Counted from the first letter of the stretch, positions 23,776-33,069 are shown. The stretch: DNA of 59,465 bases from Gammaproteobacteria bacterium (GCA_004297335.1 SCUD01000122.1:1-59465); one strand, 5' to 3'. Notes: a model not told the origin generated them from the sequence alone. Translations and numbers: made by a program.

Positions 23776-25560
23776 CTAGTAGGTCCTCTTCGTCGGCGGC
23801 ACCGGCTCAACGTCACTGCTCATGGTCTGCAGGTGCACCGGGCGGTGACCGAGCCGGACCGCACCGTCATCGCCGACCCAGGCCAGGCTGTGCCGCAGCC
23901 AGTTGACGTCGTCGCGCTCGGGATAGTCCTCCCGCGCATGCGCGCCGCGGCTCTCGGTCCGGTTCTTCGCCGAGTGGATCGTCGCCAGCGCCTGCCGCAG
24001 CAGGTTGTCGAGCTCGAGGGCCTCGATGAGGTCCGTGTTGAAGACCAGCGAGCGGTCGGCCAGGCGCAGGTCCGCAAGGGCCGCGAAGGTGCCGGCCAAT
24101 CGCCCGCAGCCAGCGGCCAGGCTCTCACCGGTGCGGAACACGGCCGCGTCGCTCTGCATGATGCGCTGCATCTCGTCGCGGACCTCCGCGGTGGACCGGC
24201 CGCCAGCGGCGTTGCGCAGGCGCTCGAGCCGCGCGAGCACCGCCTCGGTGGCGGCCGCCGCGAGCGGTGCCTGCGGCGCACCGGGACGCACTGTCGCCGC
24301 GCAGTGCGCCGCAGCCGCGCGGCCGAAGACCACGAGGTCGAGCAGTGAATTGGAACCGAGCCGGTTGGCGCCGTGCACGGAAACGCAGGCGGCCTCGCCG
24401 ATCGCCATCAACCCCGGCACGACGGCATCCGGATCACCAGCGCGCGGCGCGACCACCTCGCCGCGCACATTGCAGGGGATACCACCCATGTTGTAATGCG
24501 CCGTCGGCACCACTGGAATCGGCGCGCGCGTGACGTCGACGCCAGCGAAAATCATCGTGGTCTCGGCGATGCCGGGCAGGCGCTTCTGGATCACGTCGGC
24601 ACCGAGGTGCTCCAGATGCAGGTAGATGTGGTCCTGGCGCGGGCCGACGCCGCGGCCCTCGCGGATCTCGATGGTCATCGCGCGGCTGACCACGTCGCGC
24701 GAGGCGAGGTCCTTGGCGTTCGGCGCGTAGCGCTCCATGAAGCGCTCGCCGGCAGAATTCCGCAGGATGCCGCCCTCGCCGCGCACGCCCTCGGTGATCA
24801 GGCAACCGGCGCCGTAGATGCCGGTCGGGTGGAACTGCACGAACTCCATGTCCTGCAGCGGCAAGCCAGCGCGCAGCACCATGCCACCGCCATCACCGGT
24901 GCAGGTATGCGCCGAGGTGCAGGAGAAATACGTGCGCCCATAGCCGCCGGTTGCCAGGATCGTCCGCTGCGCGAGGAACCGGTGCAGCGTCCCGGTCGCG
25001 AGATCGAGCGCCAGCACGCCGCGGCACTCACCGTCCTGCATCAGCAGGTCGAGCGCGAAATACTCGATGAAGAAGTTCGCATGGTGCTTCAGCGACTGCT
25101 GGTAGAGGGTATGCAGCATCGCGTGGCCGGTGCGATCGGCCGCGGCACAGGTGCGCTGCGCGATGCCCTGGCCGTAGCGGGTCGTCATGCCGCCGAACGG
25201 GCGCTGGTAGATGCGCCCGTCCTCGGTACGCGAGAACGGTACACCGAAGTGCTCGAGCTCGACGACCGCTGCGGGCGCCTCCTTGCACATGAATTCGATC
25301 GCGTCCTGGTCACCGAGCCAGTCCGAACCCTTGATGGTGTCGTAGAAGTGGTAGCGCCAGTCGTCCTCGCCCATGTTGCCGAGCGCGGCACTGATGCCAC
25401 CCTGCGCCGCCACCGTGTGGCTGCGGGTCGGGAACACCTTGCTCAGGCAGGCCGTCGCCAGCCCCGCCTGCGCGAGACCCATCGTCGCGCGCAGTCCGGC
25501 GCCACCGGCGCCCACGACGACGACATCGAAATGATGATCGGTGACCGGATAGGCGCTCAT
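23776..25560 (-). CDS. sdhA: Succinate dehydrogenase flavoprotein SdhA
   Basis: SdhA oxidizes succinate to fumarate. The 594-aa product has the dinucleotide fold [12 protein letters not shown] at about residues 14-25, the FAD-linking His48 in [27 protein letters not shown], and the catalytic region near [20 protein letters not shown]. The [18 protein letters not shown] motif is near residue 400. ATG 25560 overlaps the sdhD stop (ATGA). Length and motifs indicate succinate dehydrogenase; fumarate reductase is less likely given the order C-D-A-B and the SdhE gene. Confidence 0.98.
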   Translation of the reverse strand: MSAYPVTDHHFDVVVVGAGGAGLRATMGLAQAGLATACLSKVFPTRSHTVAAQGGISAALGNMGEDDWRYHFYDTIKGSDWLGDQDAIEFMCKEAPAAVVELEHFGVPFSRTEDGRIYQRPFGGMTTRYGQGIAQRTCAAADRTGHAMLHTLYQQSLKHHANFFIEYFALDLLMQDGECRGVLALDLATGTLHRFLAQRTILATGGYGRTYFSCTSAHTCTGDGGGMVLRAGLPLQDMEFVQFHPTGIYGAGCLITEGVRGEGGILRNSAGERFMERYAPNAKDLASRDVVSRAMTIEIREGRGVGPRQDHIYLHLEHLGADVIQKRLPGIAETTMIFAGVDVTRAPIPVVPTAHYNMGGIPCNVRGEVVAPRAGDPDAVVPGLMAIGEAACVSVHGANRLGSNSLLDLVVFGRAAAAHCAATVRPGAPQAPLAAAATEAVLARLERLRNAAGGRSTAEVRDEMQRIMQSDAAVFRTGESLAAGCGRLAGTFAALADLRLADRSLVFNTDLIEALELDNLLRQALATIHSAKNRTESRGAHAREDYPERDDVNWLRHSLAWVGDDGAVRLGHRPVHLQTMSSDVEPVPPTKRTY

Positions 25561-25943
25561 CCTGCGCCCCCGCCGACGATGGCGACCAGCGCCACGATCG
25601 CCGCGGCCGCCGCCAGTCCGTGCACCAGCCGCAGTGCGACCAGCGAGACCGCCTTCAGGCCATGACCGTGAACGTAGTCCTCGATGATCACCGCGGTGCC
25701 CAGCAGCGAATGCCACAGCGCAACCAGCGTGAACAGCGCGAGCGGTACCGCCGTCAGCGGCTCGGCGATCCAGGCGACGACGCCGGCATGGCCGAGGTCC
25801 GGACGCGTGAGCAGGGCCCACAGGAACCACAACCCGAGCGGCACCAGCGCCACCGCGCCGAGCCGCTGGTCTCGCCAGTGGCCGGTACCCGAGCGGGCGG
25901 AACCGTGAGCCATCGCCGCGCCGAGAGGGGAACGCAGGTTCAC
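25557..25943 (-). CDS. sdhD: Succinate dehydrogenase membrane anchor SdhD
   Basis: A 128-aa membrane anchor with three hydrophobic segments (near residues 27-46, 58-82 and 99-124). The segment [17 protein letters not shown] carries the probable heme-ligand His and the Asp-Tyr pair near the quinone site, aligned with His71 and Asp82-Tyr83 of the E. coli protein. GTG 25943 overlaps the sdhC stop (GTGA), and its end overlaps sdhA. Confidence 0.93.
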   Translation of the reverse strand: MNLRSPLGAAMAHGSARSGTGHWRDQRLGAVALVPLGLWFLWALLTRPDLGHAGVVAWIAEPLTAVPLALFTLVALWHSLLGTAVIIEDYVHGHGLKAVSLVALRLVHGLAAAAAIVALVAIVGGGAG

Positions 25944-26335
25944 GACAGCACCAGCTGGTGCCAGGCGAGCGCAAGGGTCGCGAGCGTCGCCACACCGGCG
26001 AGCACCACGACCGCCGCGCTGCTGCGCCGCGCAGTCACCTTGTCGAATCCGAGGTCCGCATCCAGGGCCAGGTGCCGCAGGCCAGCGATCAGGTGGTACC
26101 AGAAGGCGGCGATCGCCCCGGCCAGCAGCACCCGGACGGGCAGGCTCCCGAACACGCGGCCCACGGCGGCATAGGCCTCCGGCCCCCGCGCCACCGCGAC
26201 CAGCCAGTACACAAGCAACAGGCTCGCCAGCGACAGGAACACACCGCTGGCACGGTGCAGGATCGACGGCGCCATCGCCGGCAGCCAGCGATAGACCTGC
26301 AGGTGCGGCGACAACGGCCGGTTGGGTTCGGTCAA
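25940..26335 (-). CDS. sdhC: Succinate dehydrogenase cytochrome b subunit SdhC
   Basis: The 131-aa cytochrome b556 subunit. It begins with [12 protein letters not shown], then [12 protein letters not shown] (quinone-site Ser/Arg region), and has three membrane helices. The heme ligand is the His of GLRHLALD in the second half. Translation seems to start at TTG 26335, with GGGGAG upstream. It lies 12 bp after the SDHAF4-like gene and overlaps sdhD. Confidence 0.95.
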   Translation of the reverse strand: MTEPNRPLSPHLQVYRWLPAMAPSILHRASGVFLSLASLLLVYWLVAVARGPEAYAAVGRVFGSLPVRVLLAGAIAAFWYHLIAGLRHLALDADLGFDKVTARRSSAAVVVLAGVATLATLALAWHQLVLS

Positions 26336-26347
26336 GTCGGCTCCCCT

Positions 26348-26509
26348 TCAGAAATCGATACAGCGACCGGCCTTTTCCCAGTCGCCGAAACGGGTCGGTT
26401 CCGGCCCGGGAGGACCACCCAGCTCCCGCGGCCGCGGCCGATCCGTCGGCGCTGGCACGGGATCGCCCACGGCGCCCGCCGGGGCCTGATCAGGGTCTGG
26501 CGTCTGCAT
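26348..26509 (-). CDS. SDHAF4-like (DUF1674) assembly factor
   Basis: A 53-aa protein easily missed because of its size. The C-terminal third contains ELGGPPGPEPTRFGDWEK and ends AGRCIDF, the hallmark of DUF1674, the family of the mitochondrial succinate dehydrogenase assembly factor SDHAF4, which binds flavinylated SdhA. The N-terminal half is proline-rich and probably disordered. ATG 26509 is the only start that fits. Being the first gene of the sdh operon supports the assignment; the bacterial function is inferred from the mitochondrial protein. Confidence 0.88.
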   Translation of the reverse strand: MQTPDPDQAPAGAVGDPVPAPTDRPRPRELGGPPGPEPTRFGDWEKAGRCIDF

Positions 26510-26593
26510 TTCTTTATTCTGCCAGATCACCACGTGGCTGCCCACGTCCATTTGTCGTGTATTCAGGCCCGATTGGTGCGTTACGATGCAGCA

Positions 26594-27457
26594 ATGCCGA
26601 CCAGCCGATACTGCGACCTGCCCGACCTCGGTGTGGTCAGTGTCACCGGCGCCGATGCGCGCAGCTTCCTGCAGGGCCAGCTCACCAACGACCTGCGGAT
26701 GCTCGATGACCATCCGGGCCTGCTCGCCGCTGCGTGCAATCCGCAGGGGCGTGTGCTCGCGATCCTGCGCCTGGCGGCCATCGACGACGGCGTGCTGCTG
26801 CTGCTCGGCCGCGCACTGATCCCGGCGCTGCTGGCCCATCTGGCGAAATACGTGCTGCGGGCTCGCGTGCAGCTTGAGGATCGCAGCGACGAGTTCAGCA
26901 TCGCCGGGCTGCTCGAGACCGGCAGCCCCGGCGCCTGGTCGAATGAGGTACCCACCGGGGTCTGCCCCGGCATTCTCGTCGCCAGCTCCCGGCGACTGCT
27001 GCTGGCTGGCCCCGCAGCCACCGTTACCAGCACTCTCGCCGACCTTCCTGAAACTACACGGGCCGACTGGCTGCGCGCCAGCATCGAGGACGGCGAGCCG
27101 GAGCTCGAGCCGGACACCGCCGGCCTGTGGATTCCGCAGATGCTCAACCTCGACCTGCTCGCGGCCGTCAGTTTCGCCAAGGGCTGTTACACAGGCCAGG
27201 AGGTCATCGCGCGCACCCAGCATCTCGGCCGCATCAAGCGGCGCATGTTGCGCTACAGCGGGCCGCCGGATGCCGGTGTGACGCCCGGGCAGACGCTCTA
27301 CAGCGGCGACGCGCTGGCCGGCCAGGTCGTGCGTGCATGCATGGATGCCGGCACCGTGCAGTTGCTGGCCGTCGTCGGTCTCGAATACCGGGCGGACCTG
27401 CTCGGGCGCTCCCCCGGCGGCACCGAGTTCGTACCCGCGGAACTGCCGTACCTGTAG
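26594..27457 (+). CDS. ygfZ: Folate-binding iron-sulfur assembly protein YgfZ
   Basis: YgfZ is a GcvT-like, tetrahydrofolate-binding protein needed for maturation of some iron-sulfur enzymes. The 287-aa product has the signature KGCYTGQEVIARTQHLG at about residues 196-212, with the essential Cys, and the N-terminal FLQGQLTNDLRML block. ATG 26594 is used; a longer frame upstream lacks family similarity. It is divergent from the sdh operon (84-bp gap). SDH needs iron-sulfur clusters, so the adjacency may be functional. Confidence 0.94.
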   Translation: MPTSRYCDLPDLGVVSVTGADARSFLQGQLTNDLRMLDDHPGLLAAACNPQGRVLAILRLAAIDDGVLLLLGRALIPALLAHLAKYVLRARVQLEDRSDEFSIAGLLETGSPGAWSNEVPTGVCPGILVASSRRLLLAGPAATVTSTLADLPETTRADWLRASIEDGEPELEPDTAGLWIPQMLNLDLLAAVSFAKGCYTGQEVIARTQHLGRIKRRMLRYSGPPDAGVTPGQTLYSGDALAGQVVRACMDAGTVQLLAVVGLEYRADLLGRSPGGTEFVPAELPYL

Positions 27458-27480
27458 CGACCGGGCGGACAGGCCCTGCT

Positions 27481-28977
27481 TCAACTCTCCGGCCGCAGGT
27501 GCGGAAACAGCAGCACGTCGCGGATGCTCGGCGCATCCGTGAACAGCATGACCAGCCGGTCCACGCCGATGCCGAGGCCGGCCGCGGGCGGCATGCCGTA
27601 TTCGAGGGCGCGCACGTAGTCGGCATCGAAGAACATGGCTTCCGCATCACCGGCCTGCTTGCGCGCGACCTGTTCGTGGAAGCGCTCGGCCTGGTCCTCC
27701 GGATCGTTGAGTTCCGAGAAGCCGTTGGCGATCTCGCGCCCGCCGACGAAGAACTCGAAGCGGTCGGTGACGAACGGGTCGCTGTCGCGGCGGCGGGCCA
27801 GCGGCGAGACCTCGGCCGGGTAGGAATGAACGAAGGTCGGCTGCACCAGGCCCTGCTCGCAGGTCTTCTCGAACAGCTCGATCTGCAGCTTGCCCGCGCC
27901 GTCCTGCGCGTGTACCTGCAGGCCGAGTCGCGCGCAGGCCTCGCGCAGGTACCCGGCATCGCGCAGCCGCGAGGGATCGAGGCCGGGGTCCGCCGCGCGG
28001 ATCGCTTCCTCGACCGCGACGCGCCGGAACGGACCGCCGAAATCGAACACCTGGCCCTGGTAGTGGACCTCGCGCCCGCCGGCCAGCGCATCGGCGAGCG
28101 CCTGCATCAGCCGCTCGACGAGGTTCATGAAATCATCGCAGTCGGCATAGGCCTGGTACAGCTCGAGCATCGTGAACTCGGGGTTGTGCTGCGTCGACAG
28201 CCCCTCGTTGCGGAAATTGCGGTTCAGCTCGTAGACCCGCTCGAAGCCACCGACCAGCAGGCGCTTCAGGTACAGCTCCGGCGCGATGCGCAGGTACATG
28301 TCGCGGTCGAGCGCATTGTGATGGGTCACGAACGGACGCGCGACCGCACCACCCGGAATCGGCTGCATCATCGGCGTCTCGACCTCGAGGAAATTGAGCG
28401 CGTCGAGGTAGCTCCGCAGCAGGCTGACGATGCGCGTGCGGGTCCGGAAGGTCTCGCGGGTCGCCGCGTTGACGATCAGGTCGACGTAGCGCTGCCGGTA
28501 ACGCAGCTCGGTGTCCGCGAGTCCGTGCCACTTGTCGGGCAGCGGCCGCAGTGACTTGACCAGCAGCCGCAGCGCGGTTGCGCGCACCGACAGCTCGCCG
28601 GCGCGCGTGCGCATCAGCGTACCCTCGGCCCCGACGATGTCACCGACGTCCCAGTCCTTGAATTCCTCGTAGGCATCGCCGAGAGTCTCGGCCTGCAGGT
28701 AGAGCTGCAGCTGGCCGCTGGCATCCTGCAGCTTGGCGAACGAGGCCTTGCCCATCACCCGCTTGAACAGCATGCGTCCGGCCACCCGGACCCGGAGCCC
28801 CTGCTGAGCGAGCCAGGCCTCATCCCGCCCGGCCCAGGTGGCGTGCAGATCCGCGGCCAGCGCGTCGCGCCGGAAGTCGTTCGGATAGGCGACGCCGGCC
28901 TGGCGCCGGCGCGCGAGCTTGGCGCGGCGCTCCGCCATCAGCGCATTGTCGTCGTGGCCCGCGGCATGATCTGGCAT
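27481..28977 (-). CDS. lysS: Lysyl-tRNA synthetase, class II
   Basis: LysS charges tRNA-Lys. The 498-aa product has an N-terminal OB-fold anticodon-binding domain (about 60-170; [17 protein letters not shown]), class II motif 2 ([17 protein letters not shown]) near residue 256, and motif 3 ([12 protein letters not shown]) near residue 467. I prefer ATG 28977, with AAGGA 8 nt upstream, over GTG 28998, which forms a GTGA overlap with the prfB stop and adds 7 residues. It converges with ygfZ across a 23-bp gap. Confidence 0.97.
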   Translation of the reverse strand: MPDHAAGHDDNALMAERRAKLARRRQAGVAYPNDFRRDALAADLHATWAGRDEAWLAQQGLRVRVAGRMLFKRVMGKASFAKLQDASGQLQLYLQAETLGDAYEEFKDWDVGDIVGAEGTLMRTRAGELSVRATALRLLVKSLRPLPDKWHGLADTELRYRQRYVDLIVNAATRETFRTRTRIVSLLRSYLDALNFLEVETPMMQPIPGGAVARPFVTHHNALDRDMYLRIAPELYLKRLLVGGFERVYELNRNFRNEGLSTQHNPEFTMLELYQAYADCDDFMNLVERLMQALADALAGGREVHYQGQVFDFGGPFRRVAVEEAIRAADPGLDPSRLRDAGYLREACARLGLQVHAQDGAGKLQIELFEKTCEQGLVQPTFVHSYPAEVSPLARRRDSDPFVTDRFEFFVGGREIANGFSELNDPEDQAERFHEQVARKQAGDAEAMFFDADYVRALEYGMPPAAGLGIGVDRLVMLFTDAPSIRDVLLFPHLRPES

Positions 28978-28994
28978 CGCTGTTTCCTTGCTCG

Positions 28995-30090
28995 TCACAG
29001 TCCCTGCTTCAGGCTCGCCTCGATGAACGGATCCAGGCCGCCGTCCAGTACCGCGGTCGTGTTGCCGGTCTCATGGCCGGTGCGCAGGTCCTTGATACGG
29101 GACTGGTCGAGCACATACGAGCGGATCTGGTGGCCCCAGCCGACGTCGGTCTTCTGATCCTCGAGCACGCGGGCGGCGGCGTTGCGCTTGTTCACCTCGA
29201 GCTCGTAGAGCTTGGCCTTCAGCATCTTCATCGCCGTCGAGCGGTTCTTGTGCTGGCTGCGTTCGCTCTGGCAGGCGACCACGATACCGCTCGGCAGGTG
29301 CCGGATGCGCACCGCGGAATCGGTCTTGTTGACGTGCTGCCCGCCGGCGCCGCTGGCACGGTAGGTGTCGGTCTCGAGATCGGCTGGATTGACCTCGATA
29401 TTGATCTCGTCGTCGATGACCGGCGAGACGAACACCGAGGCAAAGGAGGTGTGGCGCCGGTTGCCCGAGTCGAACGGCGACTTGCGCACCAGCCGGTGCA
29501 CACCGGTTTCGGTGCGCAGCCAGCCGTAGGCGTAGGGGCCGTCCACGAGGATCGTCGCGCTCTTGATGCCGGCGACCTCGCCATCACTCTGCTCGACGAT
29601 CTCGGTGCGGAAACCGCGGGTATCGGCCCAGCGCAGGTACATGCGCAGCAGCATCTGCGCCCAGTCCTGCGCCTCTGTTCCGCCCGCGCCGGCCTGGATG
29701 TCGAGGAAGGCGCCGCGCGGGTCCATCTCGCCCGGGAACATGCGCATGAACTCGAGCTGCCGCAGGCGTTCCTCGAGCCCGGCCGCATCCCGCTCGACCT
29801 CGGCGAAGCCGGCCGCGTCGTCCTCGGCAATGACGAGTTCGAGCAGTTCGGTGGAATCGGCGAGACCGCGACCGATGCGGTCGAGGTCGCCGAGCGTGGC
29901 ATCGAGCTTCGCGCGTTCCCGGCCCAGTTCCTGCGCCCGCTGCGGTGCATCCCAGATCCGCGGATCGCCCAACTCCCGATTCAGCTCCTCGAGACGCTCG
30001 CGCTTGAGATCGTACTCAAAGGTACCCCCTCAGCGCGTCCAGGCGCTGGCCGAGTTCCTCGAGCGAACGGCGTACGGGTGCGGCTTCCAT
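28995..30090 (-). CDS. prfB: Peptide chain release factor 2 (programmed frameshift)
   Basis: RF2 terminates translation at UGA and UAA. The gene is in two frames. Codons 1-24 run from ATG 30090 to an in-frame TGA at 30018-30016. A +1 shift there joins them to the main frame, which begins with GAG at 30017, for a total of about 364 aa. The SPF codon-recognition motif is near residue 203 and the catalytic GGQ near residue 248 ([13 protein letters not shown]). Without the shift only a 24-residue peptide is made. It lies between recJ and lysS, as in E. coli. Confidence 0.97.
30015..30030 (-). other. prfB: prfB +1 programmed ribosomal frameshift site
   Basis: The minus strand reads AGGGGGTACCTTTGAG. 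It holds an internal Shine-Dalgarno-like AGGGGG, then the slippery CTT codon followed by the stop TGA, at the classical distance. The ribosome moves from CTT to TTT and reads GAG (Glu) next, not the GAC (Asp) found in E. coli. RF2 shortage slows termination at this TGA and favours the shift, an autoregulatory loop known for prfB. Confidence 0.95.
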
Positions 30091-30114
30091 GAGGGCCGGC
30101 ATCTTAGCAGACGC

Positions 30115-31860
30115 TCAGCCCCGCACCTCGAGGTATTCGCTGGTGAGCTGGGCGCGCAGTCCGCCACCCCAGCGGTTCGGCTGCAGCCGATAGCACAGGT
30201 GCACGCGCGACCCGGCCTGCGGCGGCCGTGGCGGCGTCGCGCTGGCGCGCCCGAAGGCGATCGCCTCGACCGGCAGCGTTGCGGGCGCAGCCCGCAGCAG
30301 GAACTTCAGGTGGTGTTGCCCGACCACCCGCGACTCGAGCACCTCGAACTCATTGTCGAACAGCGGCTCCGGAAATCCCTGGCCCCAGGGACCGCCGCCC
30401 TCGAGCGCGAGCGCCGTCTCCAGCGAGATCTCGGCGGGCGCCAGCGCGCCGTCCGACTCGATGATGCCCCGCATGCGCTCGGGCGGCAGCAACCGGCCAA
30501 CCTCGGCGGCAAAGGCGGTCGCAAAGCGCGCGAGCCGCGACGGATGCACGGTCAGCCCCGCGGCCATCGCATGCCCGCCGAAGCGCTCGATCAGATCCGG
30601 CTCGCGGGCGGCGATCGCCTCGAGCACGTCGCGGATGTGCAGGCCGTCGACCGAGCGCGCCGAGCCGCGCAACTCCTGTTCCCCCGCCGGCGCGAAAGCG
30701 ACGACCGGCCGGTGGACCCGCTCGCGTACGCGTGTTGCGACCAGTCCGACGATGCCGACGTGCCAGCCGGCATCGAACAACGCCAGTCCGGCCGGCAGGC
30801 TGCCCTCGCGCAGATGCAGCTGCCGCACTGCCGCACCAGCCTCCTCCTGCATGCGCCCCTCGAGTTCCCGCCGGTCGCGGTTGATCGTATCGAGCTCCAG
30901 GGCGAGCGTGCGGGCCGCGGCAGGATCGTCGCTGAGCAGGCAGCGAATGCCGATGGCCATGTCGTCGATGCGGCCGGCGGCGTTGAGTCGCGGCGCGACC
31001 TGGAAACCGAGAGTCTGCGTCGTGATCTCGCCCGCCCCGGTGCCGGCGACCGCCGCCAGCGCGAGAAGTCCAGGGCAGGCCCGCCCCGCCCGGATCCGGC
31101 GGAGCCCTTCGCGGACCAGGATCCGGTTGTTGCGGTCCAGCGGCACCAGGTCAGCGACGGTTCCGAGCGCGACCAGATCGAGCAGGTCGGTGACCGATGG
31201 CAGGCGGACCCCGCGCTCGCGCTCGAGCTCGCGCGTAACCGCCGCCATCAGGTAGAACGCGACGCCGACACCGGCGAGCGCGTGGCTGCCGAATACGGCA
31301 CCCGGAAGATTCGGGTTGACCATCGCCGCCGGCGACGGCAGCGTGGGCCCCGGCAGATGATGATCGGTGACCAGCACCGGCATGCCACGCGCTCGCGCGG
31401 CTTCGATGCCGGCCTGCGCCGCGACGCCGTTGTCCACCGTGATCAACAGGTCGGACTGTTCCGTGAGATCAGCGACCAGCGCGGGCGTCAGCCCGTAGCC
31501 GTGGCGCATCCGGTCCGGCACGCGAAACCCGACCGCCTGGTGCCCGAGGCGCCGCAGCTGTCGCAGAACCAGTGCCGTGCTGGTCGCGCCATCGGCATCG
31601 AAATCACCGACCACCAGCAGCCGCGATCCGCGCCGGAGGTGCTCGACCAGCAGGGCCGTCGCGGCACCGATGCCATCCAGCGTCGAGACCGGCAGCAGTT
31701 GCTGCAGATCGAGGTCCAGGTCGTCGGCCGAGCCAACCCCGCGTGCCGCATAGACGCGCCGCAGCACCGGATGCAGGTGACCGGGCAGCACGTCGGTCGC
31801 GCCCGGCGCCCGCCGGAGGATCTCGCGCCGGGCTCCCGCCGGGACGGTTCCGTCACTCAT
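30115..31860 (-). CDS. recJ: Single-stranded-DNA exonuclease RecJ
   Basis: RecJ is the 5'-3' single-strand exonuclease of recombination and mismatch repair. The 581-aa product has the DHH-family motifs DFDADGAT near residue 84, VTVDNGV, VTDHHLPG near residue 165, and the DHHA1-region FGGHAMAAGLT near residue 420, followed by an OB-fold domain. ATG 31860 is chosen; the frame continues 9 codons upstream without family similarity. It sits 24 bp upstream of prfB and would supply recombination along with AddAB. Confidence 0.96.
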   Translation of the reverse strand: MSDGTVPAGARREILRRAPGATDVLPGHLHPVLRRVYAARGVGSADDLDLDLQQLLPVSTLDGIGAATALLVEHLRRGSRLLVVGDFDADGATSTALVLRQLRRLGHQAVGFRVPDRMRHGYGLTPALVADLTEQSDLLITVDNGVAAQAGIEAARARGMPVLVTDHHLPGPTLPSPAAMVNPNLPGAVFGSHALAGVGVAFYLMAAVTRELERERGVRLPSVTDLLDLVALGTVADLVPLDRNNRILVREGLRRIRAGRACPGLLALAAVAGTGAGEITTQTLGFQVAPRLNAAGRIDDMAIGIRCLLSDDPAAARTLALELDTINRDRRELEGRMQEEAGAAVRQLHLREGSLPAGLALFDAGWHVGIVGLVATRVRERVHRPVVAFAPAGEQELRGSARSVDGLHIRDVLEAIAAREPDLIERFGGHAMAAGLTVHPSRLARFATAFAAEVGRLLPPERMRGIIESDGALAPAEISLETALALEGGGPWGQGFPEPLFDNEFEVLESRVVGQHHLKFLLRAAPATLPVEAIAFGRASATPPRPPQAGSRVHLCYRLQPNRWGGGLRAQLTSEYLEVRG

Positions 31861-31900
31861 GGGCGCGGATGATAGCGGCCCGTCCATTGCCGCGATCGGC

Positions 31901-31906
31901 TATATT
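31901..31906 (+). promoter_or_regulatory. Possible -10 element for the Mth938-like gene
   Basis: TATATT lies 16 bp before the ATG in the short gap divergent from recJ. The predicted start point near 31913 would leave a leader of about 9 nt. No matching -35 is evident. Confidence 0.25.
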
Positions 31907-31921
31907 GCCGGCAACCCCACG

Positions 31922-32290
31922 ATGGAACTCGTCCGCGATCCCGCCGCGCATCCACACCTCGTCGCCAGCTACGCCGCTGGCGAGGTTCGCCTCGGTGCGG
32001 GCGTATTCCGGCGGAGCCTGATCGTCGCGCGCGAGGCCCTGGTCACGGACTGGAATCCACCACCCCCCGGGGCGCTGGCGATCGCGGACTTCGCGGCTGC
32101 GCTCGCGCTCGCACCCGACGTCGTGATCCTGGGCACGGGAGCGCGACAGCAGCTGCCGCCGCCTGCGCTCTACGCCGCCCTGGCCGGGCGCGGCGTCGGT
32201 CTCGAGGTCATGGACAACGGCGCCGCGTGCCGGACCTACAACGTGCTGTTCGGCGAATATCGCGCAGTGGTCCTGGCGCTGATCCTCTGA
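31922..32290 (+). CDS. Mth938-like domain protein
   Basis: A 122-aa protein with the Mth938/DUF498 fold, whose human relatives include AAMDC and NDUFAF3. The family pattern is seen in RLGAGVFRRSLIV, then PDVVILGTGARQQLPPPAL (GTG-x3 loop), GVGLEVMDNGAACRTYNVL and a C-terminal helix. The family is linked to respiratory-complex assembly in mitochondria; its bacterial role is unknown. ATG 31922 gives the typical short start. Its TGA stop lies inside the palindromic repeat at 32287. Confidence 0.88.
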   Translation: MELVRDPAAHPHLVASYAAGEVRLGAGVFRRSLIVAREALVTDWNPPPPGALAIADFAAALALAPDVVILGTGARQQLPPPALYAALAGRGVGLEVMDNGAACRTYNVLFGEYRAVVLALIL

Positions 32291-32343
32291 AAAGGGGACA
32301 GTCCCCTTTTCAGAGACTGAAAAGGGGACTGTCCCCTTTTCAG
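32287..32343. repeat. Paired palindromic repeat (REP/BIME-like), copy A
   Basis: Two 27-bp units face each other around the trinucleotide AGA. Each unit is itself a near-perfect palindrome: half-site CTGAAAAGGGGAC, one central base (A in the left unit, T in the right), then its reverse complement. The two units are exact reverse complements, so the whole 57 bp is a perfect inverted repeat. RNA from either strand can form a GC stem followed by a run of U, so it could act as a two-way terminator between the convergent genes. The same element occurs at 49307-49367. The left CTGA contains the stop of the Mth938-like gene and the right end contains that of nlpD. Confidence 0.9.
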
Positions 32344-33062
32344 CGCCGCGGCAGCTGCGTCAGCGGATCCACCGGCCGGCCGTCGAGCCGGATCTCGAAG
32401 TAGAGCTGCGGCTGCTGGCCGGGCCCGGGCCCCATCGTCGCAATCTGCTGGCCCGCACGCACGCTGTCGCCCTCCGCCACCAGCAGCCGTTCATTGTGCC
32501 CGTAGGCCGTGAGCCAGCCGCGCACGTGGTTGACGATCACCAGCTGCCCGTAACCGCGCAGCCCGCTGCCCGTGTAGGCAACCTTGCCGTCGGCCGCTGC
32601 AAACACTGGCTGGTCCCGTGCTCCGTCGATCCGCAGCCCGACGCCCCCGGAGGGCTGGGTCACGGGCCCGACGACACGTCCGCCGTCCACCGGCCAGCGC
32701 CAGGGCGGCGGTGCGTGTGCCGGATCGTCGGGCGAGGCACGCGGGACTGTTCTCGCCACCGGCGGGGGCGCCGCCGCCGGTTTCGCCCTGCGGGCCACAG
32801 TCCGCCCTCCGGGCGGTGGGTTCAGGCGCAGGCGCTGGCCCGGATGGATCCGGTAGGACCGGCCAATGCCGTTCCAGCGCGCGAGTTCGCGATAATCGAG
32901 GCGGTAACGCTGCGAAATGGCGTAGAGCGTCTCGCCGGCGCGCACGACATGGTAATCGGGAATCGCCGGCCGGCGCGCCCCGCCAGCGCAGGCGACCAGC
33001 ACGAGCATCAGCAGGCAGGCGAGGCCGGCCCGCAGCGCGACGCCGGATCCGGCGGCAGTCAC
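32340..33062 (-). CDS. nlpD: NlpD-like LysM/LytM lipoprotein
   Basis: NlpD activates the cell-separation amidase AmiC. The 240-aa product has a signal peptide with lipobox LVAC (Cys near residue 26), a LysM domain (YHVVRAGETLYAISQRYRL, about 37-80), a proline-rich linker, and a LytM domain (about 145-238). The zinc-binding residues of active M23 peptidases are missing: the usual HxH is QLYFEIR. It is therefore an activator, not an enzyme, as in E. coli NlpD. Start taken as GTG 33062, 7 bp after pcm. rpoS normally follows nlpD but does not here. Confidence 0.92.
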   Translation of the reverse strand: MTAAGSGVALRAGLACLLMLVLVACAGGARRPAIPDYHVVRAGETLYAISQRYRLDYRELARWNGIGRSYRIHPGQRLRLNPPPGGRTVARRAKPAAAPPPVARTVPRASPDDPAHAPPPWRWPVDGGRVVGPVTQPSGGVGLRIDGARDQPVFAAADGKVAYTGSGLRGYGQLVIVNHVRGWLTAYGHNERLLVAEGDSVRAGQQIATMGPGPGQQPQLYFEIRLDGRPVDPLTQLPRR

Positions 33063-33069
33063 GGCTCGC

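Noticed and set aside
26348-27484. A 378-codon minus-strand frame covering ygfZ
   Set aside because: Only its last 53 codons are real (the SDHAF4-like gene); the rest is antisense to ygfZ.
32287-32343. CRISPR-like or attachment-site explanation for the paired palindromes
   Set aside because: There are only two units, with a 3-nt centre instead of spacers, no cas or integrase genes, and no duplicated tRNA end.
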